A stretch of 64,000 bases of DNA from Telmatactis stephensoni (Eukaryota; Cnidaria; Anthozoa; Actiniaria; Isophelliidae). Under the pieces are notes generated by a model. The model saw only the letters and a list, made by a program, of their open reading frames with translations, had not been told where the DNA came from and did no database searches. Of this stretch, positions 41,535 to 56,100 are shown piece after piece (position 1 is the first letter of the stretch; each line of letters starts with the position of its first letter). The stretch is from NCBI GenBank assembly GCA_029948255.1, contig JALIZF010001485.1, positions 260,001-324,000 of the forward strand. Direction: 5' to 3'. The position numbers and the translations under genes were made by a program.

Positions 41535-44500
41535 TCATACAGAAGACTCATCAGCGTCAGCGTTCACTTTTGCCTCCTTTTTGTCAGGTTCCACTTCAGC
41601 TTCTTTGTTACTTTCACAAGTCCCACCTTGGTCTGGGGTAGTAGTGTTCTCTTTGACCGGTGGCTGTGAAGCACTGTCATCTGTTTGCTGTTTAGCAGGG
41701 GATTTAGTAACTGCGAATTCTTTAGGAGTCAAGAGAGGAATTGCCGTAGATATCTGTGGTGGAGTCACTTTTGACAACAAACGTTGCTCCAATAGTTTGT
41801 CTGTTTTGGGATCAGATTTGGTTTCAACATTTATTTCAGAAATATCATCTGTGTTTTCTTTCAACTCCAACTCTTTAATAATCGAATTCGAGTTATTTTG
41901 TCCTTCAATAATCTCTTCTTCAATCTCGACATCGTAAGAGCTATGGCTAGGTGCGCCTTCAGACAATGAATCCAGCGTTTCTTCCCCTTCGTTGTCATGG
42001 AGATTTGAATGTTTATAAAATGCTAAACCTTTATCAGCCAGAGCTTGTCCAATATCAGTGTTGTCGTCTGATGATGGATCATTGAGTGTGATAGAAACTG
42101 GAGTACCACTGGCCTGCAAAACAATACAGTCGTTATGTTGCTATCAGACAGAACAGGTGTCGGGGATCCCACGGGAATCCCGCGTTACTGATATGGGGTT
42201 CAATATTAATCCCCCAATATTACAATATGGTATAATGTAAGGATTTAGCTATTGGCCCTAATTAATAAATACATACCACTATTCTAGCTTGCAGTCTTTT
42301 CCCAACTACAAGTTCTATCAAATGCTCTTTACTTTCACTGGGCCAAGGTGAGCCTTCAGACAAAGAATCAGCGGTCTTGGGAGGTTTGACATGTGCAAGA
42401 CGACACTGTGTTGCTTGAATGGGTAGGTCCATTAGACGATAAGGAAAACCACGCATCCTAGAAACAATCACATGCTTACAGTAAATTGATGATTAGAATG
42501 ATTCCCCCTCCCCCTCCCCCTCCCCTTTGAGAGCCTGTAAGCAGGCTAAATGATTAACAAATAAATTCCATTTTCCCCTTCGTTTGTACTCTAACAGATG
42601 CACAGATGACGACAAAAAGGGGTGAGAACAAAAAAGAACGCCACGAGACGAAGTCGAGTGATGTGCTCTAATAAATGCACAGATGACGTCAAAATGCGAG
42701 AAAAAAGTACCAATCAGAGCGCGCGTAAGATTCTGTGACGTCATCTATGCGTGTGTACTGTAATCATAGACGGTGCTCGACCAATCAGAGCGCGCGTAAC
42801 ATACCAATTTTATATATAAACTATAGATGCACATTTTATGTAAACTATAGATGCACAGATGACTTCCATTTTTGTGCATCTGTGCTGAAAATAGATGCAC
42901 AGATGAGGTCAAAATGTGAAGAGGACACCATGTGAAGAAATGTGAACGTACGCCATGAGTTGGCACATTTTGACGTCATCTGTGCATCTGTTTTCAGCAC
43001 AGATGCACAAAAATGGAAGTCATCTGGCGTACTTGGAAAAATGGCATCTAAGTTAACTTTTCTCCAATTACAATGCACTAACCACCCACACTAACCTCTC
43101 TCCTGTCAAGACTTCCGAGTTTCCATAATCGATATATCGTACCAAAGCTTTTAAAGGGTTTTCTGACTCTACGGACAACACTTGTCCTCTGTACCATGTA
43201 TTGTCCTCAGTGTATAAACCACAACATAACATACCTGGAAGACGAAACAAATTAACATAAAGGTTCCATTTCTTCATGCGTCTACAATCTAATTAACAAA
43301 TTGAAGATGGTTTTGAGTTGTCTGTCCTCTTATTTACACACTCTTGAAGTCATAAAATGTTCAAAACTCAAGTGGAATCACGTGCGCAGCGAGATTAGTA
43401 TCAAGTGTTGTAAAATAAAGCAGTTTTCGCGAATATGAAAGAGAACGCGTCGTGCTGTGACCGTGTCAGCGCGGTGATGTCTAAGTAAATGTAAAAGCTA
43501 TCCAGCTAGTTTCTAGGCACTTTACTGAAACAATCACAACTAAATGTAAACGAAACATAGTGTTTAAGAAACCCAACTGACTTTTTCGACCAGTGCTTTG
43601 TCACACAGCTACATTTAATTAACACGAATTAGAAGAAGTCAAAGAACATGTGTTTCCACTTCCTTGATAAAATTCCCTGACTTTCCACATGCCACAATCT
43701 ATTTTTCTTACTGAAGAAATAGAACGCACGCCCGCGCGTACTTCTCAACGATCCTTCTCAACGCTTCCCGAGTGTTCTGGTCAATCCCTAAGTGCTCTAA
43801 ATCTGCATACAGCACAGCGGGCAAGTTTTCTATTTCTTTTATAAAATACTTTGTTTTCAAGTGCATTCAGTGTTTATTGACACTGAGCAAAAATTCATTT
43901 GAAAAGTGCGCGCACGTGCAGTGTGCATATTTAAGGTTCGCAGTATACGCGTCTTTCGGCCAATGAGAGCGCGCACAATATGATGGTTATTTTTTACTGA
44001 CTTTTTACTTGAACACATATATATTCCTTCGATATCGGCAACATTAAAGGCTTTAGCTTTTTTGGAATTCCACAAGGAAGCCAAGCTGTAAGGTTGTTTG
44101 ACCTTCACAATCCAGACTTTTTCTGGCTTTTCACTGACTTGTGATATTGTTGGGATACAATAAAGAATTTTAAGTTCAGTGGGATCACTGCAGAAAAACC
44201 AAGCGATCCTTGCTCTTGTTCTGTCGTAAAAAAAGCTTTCCCCATTTTAAACACCATTTACAAAGGAAAAACATAAAATGCAAATCACCTTTGTGAGCAT
44301 CTTTCAATGGTTCATATTTCTTAAAATAGTCAGGTTTATTTATATCCACTGCCATTTCCTCAAGTTTCTCTAATTCATCCTCCACGTCCAGTAGGGTGGG
44401 GTCGATATCATAGAGAGCATCATCATCATCATCATCATTAGGTGAACGTTGAATGAAGACACTGTCAGGTTGCTCAACATGGGTGACAATAACATCAAAT

Positions 44501-47500
44501 GGAATGCATATTTCTGGTAGCTGGGTGTTTGGTAAAAGCTGTTCGGCTTCTCTGGCACCAATCAGCATTGCTTGTAATCTAGTAAAAGTATAATGGAGCT
44601 TTAACGTTTCAACGTGGAAAACACAAGGACACATGGAAAACATGTTCAAAAATCCAAATTTGTTCTCACAACAAGGAGCAGTGAATAGACCTCACAATTA
44701 GTCTGACTACAGACTATCTGAGGATCTCCCTTCTTGCATATTCCCCTCACCCTTTTCCTTCCCCCAACCCAAAGAGATGTGGCAGGCTACTCAAAAATCA
44801 GAGTCTGTCCAAAAATTTGACCCCGTATATAAATAAAGTTCATTCATTCATTCATTCATTCATTCATTCAAATAAACTTGTTTCGAAGTCCGTCTAACAA
44901 CGCATCAAGAGGTCTCATTCTTTGCAGAGTCTAGGCTCTAAGAGTTTGAAATTCGCAGGAAACCTTTACACATAATAGTCGCTGAACTCAAAAGTGAATT
45001 ACAAGAACTAAGACAACTCCTTGGATTATGCCAAAGCCTCTTAATCACCCAAAACTAAACAACTACTGTCAACTGTACCCTTCAGTTACTAAAATAATGA
45101 CCTCTCACAAACACTCAATAATCAGGCATATAGAGTTCACAGATCTTACTTGGTCTGCGCTCTGGAGAGATTATTCTTTGCTTTTCTTCCCTTTGATGGT
45201 GGACACATCCTTGCACCAGCAGGACGTGGAATTACATTTGCCTCCATTCTCTGTGCTCCTGTTGGCCATGCGAGGCCTTGGGACAGCAACTCATCAGAGA
45301 TATTCGTTCCCTCAGGTGAACAAAGCCGAACCTCAAGTGGTTCTCTTTTATCACCCTATGAAAAGAGCAGTCGTGCATTAAGCTTTATCTTATTCCCAAA
45401 ATATTTAGAAGAAATGTTGTTTCTATATGTATATTAAGTGGCAAATGTCCCCGCGGATGTGCCACATGGATTCCTCAAGTCGTAAGTCTACTCTAGCAAT
45501 TGTGTACCACAAGTGTCAGTTTTGGGCCCTTTGTATTATTTAGATTTGGTATATCTATAGAAGACGCAATGGTGTACCACAAGGATCCATTCTTAGACAT
45601 CTTGTTATCACAACAAGAATCTATTTAGATGATTCTTTTTTTCGCTATTTTCACGCTTTAACTTTTGAATACCATGGTTAATGATAGTGAATATTGTCCT
45701 TTACTTGGATTTAAGGTTATCTGCTGTGGTGTGCCACAAGGATTAGTTTTAGGTCTTCTCAAAATAGCTGTGGTGTGCCACAAGGATTAGTTTCAGGGCC
45801 TCTCATAATCGGTATAATGGGTTTATTATTATAATGGGTTTATTATAACCTAAGCTCTCGGTCTACCTCGGTTTGTTTTGTATTGTAAAGCGCTTAGAGC
45901 AGATCTGGATAGGCGTTATAGAAATGTATTGTTATTATATTATTATTATATTATTTTGACTCACCTCAATCATCACTGAGCAGTTTTTGCCTACCACAAG
46001 ATTTGAAAGTGCAGCAATTGCTTTCATGGACCATCGACCTTCTGAATTTGCCTGAGAGCAAACAACACCTTTTGAAAACCACAGCTTTTAATTTTTGGAG
46101 TAGGTATAAAATAGTAAGGTACTTACAGGTGTAACTCCGTGTAAAACCAGCTGTATGCATTGCTTGGATGTGTCCATATACATTGGGTTCATTCTTAAAG
46201 CGGATAAATTCACTAATTCAGAGTTACCAAAATCGACATAATTTACCTGGAAAATGCAGAACAAAAAAAGAAATAACAATATGATCTCGGCAACCATATC
46301 TACAGCACTTACTGGGTGCTGTTACCATGTCATCTATAGTCAAGGTAATCAATGCTATCTCCATGGCAGCTACATATGGCAACTGATTGATACCTTGAAA
46401 ACCTCTCAACAATTTGTTGGACACTGCTCCATGCTGCTACTCCCCTCCAAGGAATCCATTGTTAAAGTAACCATAATAATCTTTATGGCAACCCTACCAT
46501 TGCTAAGCCCTATCAATGCCCCATGTTCCTAGCCCCTTCCAAGGAATCTATTGCTATGGTAACCATAATGATCTCCATGACAACCCTACTTTTGCTAAGC
46601 CCTTCCTGGAAGCCCCTTCCAAGGAACCTATTCCTAAAGTAAACATATGATCTCTACGGAAACCTAGTGCCATAGTAACCATCACCACAACCACCTACTT
46701 ACCGCTACTTTGTCTCCCATCACCTTGGTAACCAATGCTCTATACCACATGTTATCATCAATGAAACGTGCACAACATGGCTGACCACTTCGTATGTCGG
46801 CAATACTGGTAGGAATGGAGGATTCACTTTCATCACCTTTTAGTTGGGCATTTAAACCTGCCATTATGTCTATCAAAGTAGTATCATCTGGGGGAAAAAA
46901 TGGAAATTTAGCTTGCTGAATTATTGTATGAATGGAAATATAGCTAGATAAGATAAGCAGATTTACCAATGGATTAACAACCTGGTTTGTATTCCTGGAC
47001 ATAGATGAACCCATCCATTCCAACATATGTCACTCCTGCTTGGAACTGCTTATCATCTGGAAGTATTGCTGGCATATATGACTTCTTCTGGTGGGAAGGG
47101 CTATGTAAAATTGGTTCATTTATGGCTGCAGGCTCTTTCTCTTCTGGAGGTTCTTGTTCATATTCAATAACTTGCGGTAATGCAGTATCATCGTGCTTTT
47201 CTTCTTTCTCTTCACATAACTGGGCAGTTTCTGGTGTTTCACTTTCTACGCTGACTGATACTTTAAGGAAAAAAATCAAAGGAATGTCACCTAAATGCCA
47301 CTACCTTATTCGTACTTAATTTCGCGCGTACTTAATTTCGCGATAATAATAATAATAATATTTATTAACTTATATAGCGCGAATATCAATTGGGATATTT
47401 TCATCCGCGCGATTTTGGCGAGACAGTATTTCGCAAGGCTATAGACGACTTTCAAAAATGGCAGCTTAATACATGTGAGAACAAAGCCACAAAGGCCTTG

Positions 47501-50500
47501 ACGATGTGCTCCTCTTCCTTCTGAAATACCTATTTTCTGTGCATTTTTATAGAATATACTTAGACTCATTTGACAGCATGTTGATTTTGGAGGCCTTTCT
47601 GCCCTCGTTCTCGTGAACAATGAGTCCTCCAGTTATGAAAATCATCTATGTTTTCGCGATTTTGATGAGACAACATAAAAAAGGTATTAAATTTCACGAA
47701 AACAATGTCAACAAGAAACTTGTGAGCGAGAACTACAAGGAGCCAATCAGTGGCAATTGTAATGACTAATAATTATACTAATAATTATAATTAATAATAA
47801 TAATGACTAATAATCTAAGGACATTCTCAAAGATTTGCTCGAAGAAAGGGATTCAAATAAAGATGAGATATGAAATGGAATTTATTAGTTGTACAGGACC
47901 CCCAGTCTGAACATCGATCAATTTTGTGTTTATTATAAGTTATACATGTTTATGTAGATATATATCCAGCGTATTAAATTTTGCGTGTGTAAATTTCGCG
48001 AGGCTTTTTATTTGCGGGGCTTTAATTCATTCGGTTTTTTTTTTTTTTTTGCAATTGCGAAAATCGTTAAATTAAAGACGTGCAGAAATAAGTACAAATA
48101 AGGTAATAATGACAATAATAATGATGGCATGGGTAATCATAATACATATGTTGGTATGTCCTCTGAATTACATCAACTTTATCCAGTAAATGAAGATGAC
48201 ACTTAGTTTGCTTGCAGAGGCACTTGTACAATACCATGAATACTAAAAAAAGATTTTGGAATTAAATATATGAATAAATCTTTTTAGAAATTACCATCTT
48301 CACTTTGTTCATCAAGTGAGTTTTCTTCCAATGGCTCTTCTGATTCTACATCATCCTTATCAACTTCATCCACATCTTCTTCTTCTTCTTTGCTATATTC
48401 TTTAACAATCCTACATATAGAATATATATATTATCATTTATATATTGTATAGATGTGATAAAATTTCCAAACACAAGGGTATTTTCAACATGAGTTATCT
48501 CCTGCCCAAGCTATCTCCCCCTTCCTTTTTGGGTGTAAAAATTTATTTATTTTTATTTATGAAGCTTTAGCCACACCAACACTGGAGTGGCATGGCCCTC
48601 ACAACAGAGCGAGGCTCCATTAATAGTGAGAATAAAAATGAGAAACTACTCATCAAATGGAGAGATCAAAGGATCTTACCCAAATATAGGTAATAAAATT
48701 ACAAAATTCATATATGCAACAAGGGAGGGGATGACTACTTACCCTAGACCAGCAGGCACTGCAAGCTGAGACTGCACTAGGAGATTATTAACTGACAGTT
48801 CCTTAATTGATGAGTTGTCATAAAGAACAACTGACAAGTTGTCATCACTGATACCTGTTAATACAAAGTGTTAAAAACAGGAGTCAGATTGTTTTTGGAC
48901 AGTCAGATTGTTTTTGGAAAGTGATTATTAATCGAAATGCCCGCATTTTTTCGATTAATAATCGAGTTTGAGGTGCCAAATTCATTCCGAGCTCGCAAGT
49001 CGATAGACTGCTCATTTCGAAAAGCAGTTGAGTGAATTCGTAGTTGTCAGGACAGAGCTGAAAACTGACAACTTTAGTTAATGATTTTATAGAAGAGCGA
49101 GGAACAAGGTTTCTGCTTTTACGCGTACGAAAGCAGAATCTTCATAAAACTTTAATTCTTTGTTCTGTAAAATTTATTGTGAAGACTGTTACTTTTTTCA
49201 CGTTCTCAAAAATTTCTAATCACTTTATTTTCTGGTTGGCTGCTGTGGTTGTCTTCAGACGTTTTTCTGCACTTGGAAAGCCAATTTGAAGCCAGCCTAT
49301 TTTTTTGTTTACATATAATGACAGCCAATCATCAAGCGAGAAACGTTTTCTGTTTCTCCGCCCGTTTTTCTCCGCCCTCATTTGCATATTGATCAAGAAT
49401 GCATTTTTGTTTATCAGTGTCGGTAGTTTTATAACTCACAAATCAAAAGTTATAAACTACACAAGTTTATAATAATCCGGAATTTTTTTCGCGTGAATTC
49501 ACTTTCAAAAACAAACAAAATAATTTTTTCCCTATTTTACGTTCTAGAAAATTTTCATTCACTTTGTCTTTGACTTCCAGGTTCTCTTGACTTGGAAAGC
49601 CAGTTTGAAGTCGACTCATTTTTTGACCAATCATGGTGTGTTTAAGTAGAGACAGCCAATCAACATGCGTGAATTACTTTCTGGTTCTCCGCCCTCTTTT
49701 CTCCGCCCTAATTTGCATATTGATCAAGTACGATTCAAAAAATGCATTTTTGTTTATCAGTGTTGGTAGCTTCACAAATCAAAAGTTATAAATTACATAA
49801 GTTTATAATTTTACAGAGTTTTGTTCGCGTGAATGTACAAAATCCTGAATTTTTAACTCAGAAGTTTAGAGACAAAAATGAAAATGTTTTGCTTTAGTTT
49901 AGAAAGTGCTCGCTGCGCTCGTGATTCCACTTAAGTTTTGAACATTTTATGACGTCAAGAGAGTGAAGTAAACTTGTAAATAAAAAATACATTTTTGAAG
50001 CGTACTTGATCAATATGCAAATGAGGGCGGAGAAAAGCGGGCGGAGAAAAGCGAGCGGAGAAACAGAAAACGTTTTCGCTTGATGATTGGCTTCATTATA
50101 TGTAAACAAACCATGATTGGTCAAAAAATGAGTCGACTTCAAATTGGCTTTCCAAGTCAAGAGAAGACAAAGTGAATGAAAATTTTCTAGAACGTAAAAA
50201 AGGAAAAATATATTTGTTTGTTTTTGAATGTGAATTCACGCGAAAAAAAACTCCAGATTATTATAAACTTGTGTAATTTAACTTGTGTAATTTATAACTT
50301 TTGATTTGTGAATTATAAAACTACTGACACTGATAAACAAAAAGCGTACTTGATCAATATGCAAATGAGGGCGGAGAAAAGCGGGCGGAGAAACAGAAAA
50401 CGTTTCTCGCTTGATGATTGGCTGTCATTATATGTAAACAAAAAAATAGGCTGGCTTCAAATTGGCTTTCCAATCCAGGAAAACGTCTGAAGACAACCAC

Positions 50501-53164
50501 AGCAACCAACCAGAAAACAAAGTGATTAGAAATTTTTGAGAACGTCAAAAAAAGTAAAAATGTTCAAATACATTTTGCAGAACAAAGAATTAAAGTTTTA
50601 TGAAGATTCTGCTTTCGTACGCATATACGCATTTTTCGATTAATAAACGATTTGGCACGTCAAACTCGATTATTAATCGAACGGGTATTTCGATTAATAA
50701 TCACTTTCCTAAAACAATCTGACTGTCCAAAAACAATCTGACTCCTGTTTAAAACAACATTTGAGATGCATAGGGAGGTATACGTAAATAATGATTTGAT
50801 TTCTCCATCTTAAAATTGTATTAGGAAAGGGCATAACGATAACACGATCAATTTGTTACCAAACGTTTTCGGTTGTTTAATAAACCATCATCAGGGTAAA
50901 ACACGTTTGGTAACAAATTGATCGTGTTATCGTTATGCCCTTTCGTATACGTAAATGTTTTGGAGGTACAGTAAATGTTGTGTCTTTGGATATTTAATGT
51001 TGACATCGACAAGCAAGCAGCAAAATAGTCCAGAACTGGACCCACTTTTCTCAATAACAATTATATACAATAAACAGTGAAGTGAACGAAGAAATAAAAG
51101 AAGCGCGCGCGTCCGTTAGCGTTACATCGCTCGCTCCAATTTTAAATTTTGGCCGCGCGCGCGAAGATAAAGTGGGTCCAGTTCTGGACTAGCAGCAAAA
51201 GGATTGCCAACAATCCACAAGAGCAACTACAAGTGGGAATCTCATCATGTTTAGGGTACCACCCACACATGACGAGCCTCTCGTTAGATACCTTGATTTT
51301 AACTTTCCCTAAATACCATTTAGTCACATTTACAAGATATTCCTACATCCAAAAGTAAGCATAAGGACAATGAAAACGAACATGATTGAAAATGGGATAC
51401 GATGACAGTTATGACGATGATGGCAGTGATTAATCTCTCAAATATTAAGCTACCAAGATGGACTCCAAGAAGGCATTTGCATATTAGGATGTAAGATACA
51501 TTAAGTTGGAAATCAGATATTCTCATTTTAAGGTAGCAGAGTAGCAGAGTTCTAAACAGTGCAATGCTTCCCAGTAACTTTATGTCAAAACTGAATACCT
51601 GTAATGCTGGCAAGGAATGTCTTTCCAATCAGTAGTTCACAAACAAAGCCTTGAACCTTAAAAAAAAGATTAACCAATGTATTACGATCATAGAAACACC
51701 TTAAATTTGTAATGCTTACCTGGTCATTCCAGTCTCCACCATCTGAAGACGGCTTTAAGTCAGCTAATGAAGCTCGTCGTGCCTGAAGAACAAAAAATAT
51801 CATCCCTGGATCCAGCACCAAACAATGGTATGTCCAAATGCACTTAAACTGTACTGTCAGTAACTTAAAGTGTATATAAAATGGAAATTTTTGTGCTTTT
51901 CTAGAAAAAAACTTCATTATCCAGCAATGATTACACAAAGCTGACTTACATTACAACCTTAGGGCATTATCATTATGAACACAAAATGTATTGGTCTTAT
52001 AGGGGTACAGTACTCAAAATGATTGGTCCATATACTCAGATATAGATGGATGCTTGCCTTAAAATGGTGGTTGTGTAAATTGAGCTACAGTGGTGCAATT
52101 ATTTGTAAGACCAGTAAGAAGAAAATTTATATCACTGACTTACCTGTCTAGGAAGACTTAGAAGAGAATCAGGGAGTTTCCTCACAGCAGAGAATGGAAG
52201 TTTCTCAGAGTTTCCATAATCAACATACGTTACATCAACAGTTTCATCACTATTTACACCTGTCAATCAATGGATATGTGAGGATTTAGTCTTCTTAACT
52301 ACATGTTGCCATTATTTGTTGGCATGATGTGTAATTCATAGTGTTTTGGGGCAATTATTCACTATCATAATAGTGCTATTGTTACTGGGACCCCACGAGA
52401 GACCATAATACTAAGAGAGCGAAGCTTGTGCTTGGCGACGTGCAATGTGGGGTGTGGGGACCTATTCTCTGAAATATTTACTGATGGCATGTCCAAAAGC
52501 GAATTGTTCCAACAACTCTGGCAATGATTGTACGTACTTGTTAACTTTCAAATTGATGACAACAACAAATTTACAAGTTTTTATTGTAATTAATGGGAAA
52601 CATTAATTATTCTGTTAACTTACCTAATACTAAAGCTCTGTACCACACCTTATCCTCAGAAAACTGTGCACTACAAACAAGACCTGCAAACAAAAATCAG
52701 AAAGGTTTTTTTTCCCTAGATACCCAAAAATATAAGATTAAGTTTTTCAATAACAGCAGATTTCACAAGACTCTGAAACTACTTTATATTAGCTGCCAAG
52801 ATGAGCAAATATATAAACATCACAAAACACCACAAAAAGTTTTAAAAGTCAGGAGTTTGTCCAGTGCCAGGTTTAATTGACACCAAATTGTGAGTTAGAA
52901 CAAAACTAATTTTGGAATACTGTCAATACCTCGATAGGGCCATGACACTTTCAAGTCTCTTCTTTTTGACTTATAGAGCTTTTCCATTTCATTCATAACA
53001 TGTAAAAGTTCACGCACACTCTCATCTTCAATCTACAAGAAAACAAAGACAATCAGACAAACCATTTTGTGCCAAGAGGGATCACAGTGTTAAGGATGAT
53101 AATTATGATATGAGGCAACAAATTGATGGTGCTCAATGATGATCAAAATGATGAAGATGATTCC

Positions 53165-53197
<33 letters not shown>

Positions 53198-56100
53198 ATT
53201 TATATAGCGCCTATCCAGATCTGTTCTAAGCGCTTTACAATACAAAACAAACCGAGGTAGACCAAGAGCTTAGGTTGGCGCCTTTGGCTGTCGCTACACA
53301 GTCCATACCACGATACTACTCAACATTTTACAATAATTTTAAACAAAATCATATTACAACCACAGCTATTATATACTTGTTTACTAATTGGTTTCCACAC
53401 TTATGTGTTAAGTGCTGCCAAGTGACTCACAATGTATAAAGTACTGCATAGAATTTCCTAACAGTTCAATAAATCATTGAACCATAAACCTTGAGTGTGC
53501 CTTACAATCCATTCCTACATTGATACCAATGACTAGTTTCTCAAGAATATAATTATACCGTCTGAAGATAGATTTCTTCTGGTCCAGTAGCATGGGTTAC
53601 AAGAACAGGAATCTTTTGACCTTCTTCAACAGGTACTGGGTTCTTGAATTCGCGCATAGGAAATGATTGTTGGCCTAAAAAAATTAAAGAATTAAAAGAA
53701 ATTAAAGGAGAGGAGAGGAGAGGAGAGGAGAGGAGAGGAGAGGAGAGGAGAGGAGAGGAGAGGAGAGGAGAGGAGAGGAGAGGAGAGGAGAGGAGAGGAG
53801 AGGAGAGGAGAGGAGAGGAGAGGTAGGTAGGTAATTGCTTTATTTGCATGACTCATTTGATTACAAGTATTGCAAAAGCATATTAATTTTACAATGATTA
53901 TATATATATAAAGATGATAATAAAGAACTTTAACAATATTTATATAACGAGTATATAGTAATAAAAGAAAAAAAAAACATTAGATATATAATAAGTGAGA
54001 GGAGAGGAGAGGAGAGGAGAGGAGAGGAGAGGAGAGGAGAGGAGAGGAGAGGAGAGGAGAGGAGAGCCAAAAGCAGATAGGAGACCTGTGTGAGTAAGAA
54101 ATATCTTGTACCTTCAATACCAGGTTGTGAGGCAGGGCTTTTAAACCTGGCAACTTCAAGGAATACTAAAGCATCTCTTACTGATGCTGGCCTGTCATCA
54201 TTGGTTGGTTCTTCATCATCTGGGGATTTAAGGTCGACATGTAGGATACCACCAGCACCACGACGTAAAGCCTAAAAAAATTTACAGCAACAATTGTTGC
54301 ATCACTACCTGTATTTTTTCCAACTTCAGTCAGGTCAAGTTTTTTTTTTCTAATTCATCAATCATCCTTAACTTGGGGGCCAAGCTTATGCAAATTCAGA
54401 CAAATCATTGGGTAATTTGAATGAACTCTTATGCCATTCAATGATTTTGGTTGTAAGAAATGAACAAGAAATGGATGATACTTAACATGCTTGCTATTTG
54501 TTCCATGGGGGAACTACCTTCCAAGGGAGGTAGTGCATCCTCCAGCCTTTCAATCAGTCCCACAGCATGTAACATCCTCTGAACTTGGGGAAAAGTAAAA
54601 ACAAGCTAGGGAACCCACATTTGATTATGAAAAGATTCTACTTACAGTCATAAGCAGAGTTTTATTTCCAGTCAAACTTCCAAATGCCTTGGTGGTTTTA
54701 GATGGCCACTGAGTTTGCTATAAACAAGTGAAAAGAAAACATGAGTACATCAGTAGAGATAGAGGAGAAAATGTTGATGGATAGATGAGTTGTATGTTTA
54801 CTGACTAACCTGAAATGGAGGTACAATGTCCTCTAGACAACAACATACTGCCATGTCTGGTACTTGAAGAAACTTGGTTGGCATGGTACGTAATCTACAC
54901 ACGCAATTATACGTGATTATTTTATCAGACATATAGTCAATTGAAGAAACGTTGTCGGATCTAAAAACATAGAACATAGAAGCTGAGACCGAAATGGTGC
55001 ATGGGATCGGTGAATAATTATATTCTGAATTATTCATTTACACTGCAATTAACCGATAAAAATCGAAGCCAAACAGCCCGCCAACGCAGGTCCTGCATTT
55101 GCTTTCAGCATTTTGCATCGAAGGCAAAGCGTAAATGAATAAATCAGAATATAATTATTCACATCCCATGCACCATTTCGGTCTCAGCTTCTGAGTTCTA
55201 TGTTTTTAGACCTGACAACGTTTCTTCAATTGACTATATACAGCAATAAAATTCACACACACACACATACAAGAATAATGCAAATAAACAGTCAAAACAG
55301 CTCTAAGTGTGAATTATTAATGAACTTGACATTTTGGCATCATTATTTAAACTGATTGAAACAATTTTATTGAAAAGTTTCAGGGGCATTTTTGAACTCA
55401 CAAGGCAATCAACTAAACAAACAACCTTAAGTGAATTCATACAATAAAATGTCACTAGCAATGAGCATTCCTACATGTACAGGGCGACCTGCACTTCTCG
55501 GAAGATTTCATCCAATAGACCATTTCATGGTTGTCGTCATTCAACCTCAGCCTCGACAGCGTGTAATATATTCTTTAGAAAATGGCTACAGCCCATGGTA
55601 ATGTAAGGAATGCACACAACAAACAATCCAAACACTTTAAAATTCCACGGGCTGTACTCAAATTCTAAGGAATATATTACACAGTGTCGAGGCTGAGGTT
55701 GTATAATGAGAACCGTGAAATGGTCTATTGGTGGGCCACCCATGAATCTAAACAAAAGAAACTTTTGAAAACGGCAATGACAACAATAGATTCTTTTGTT
55801 TTATCAAACCAATTAGATGACATCTTACAAGGAGGTGCAGATTATCTGACATGTAAACATGTAAACAAAGAAAGATCCAGAATAGACTCATGGCTACCTG
55901 ATCATAGGGACCCATTCAGAGTTTCCAAAATCCATATATAATACTTGTAGAGTAAGGTTATTCTCAATAGTTGGTAGAGTATTAGGATGAGATGGTGAGT
56001 AGACAGACATTACTCTTGCTCTGTACCAATGATTATCAACAGAGAATTGTGCACATACAAGATCACCTGAAACAATGATAATATTATTAATAATATAATT

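Noticed and set aside
53553..53849. LLSSP repeat frame (minus strand)
   Set aside because: Translation of the GGAGA microsatellite joined to a true RNF17 exon (53559-53674).
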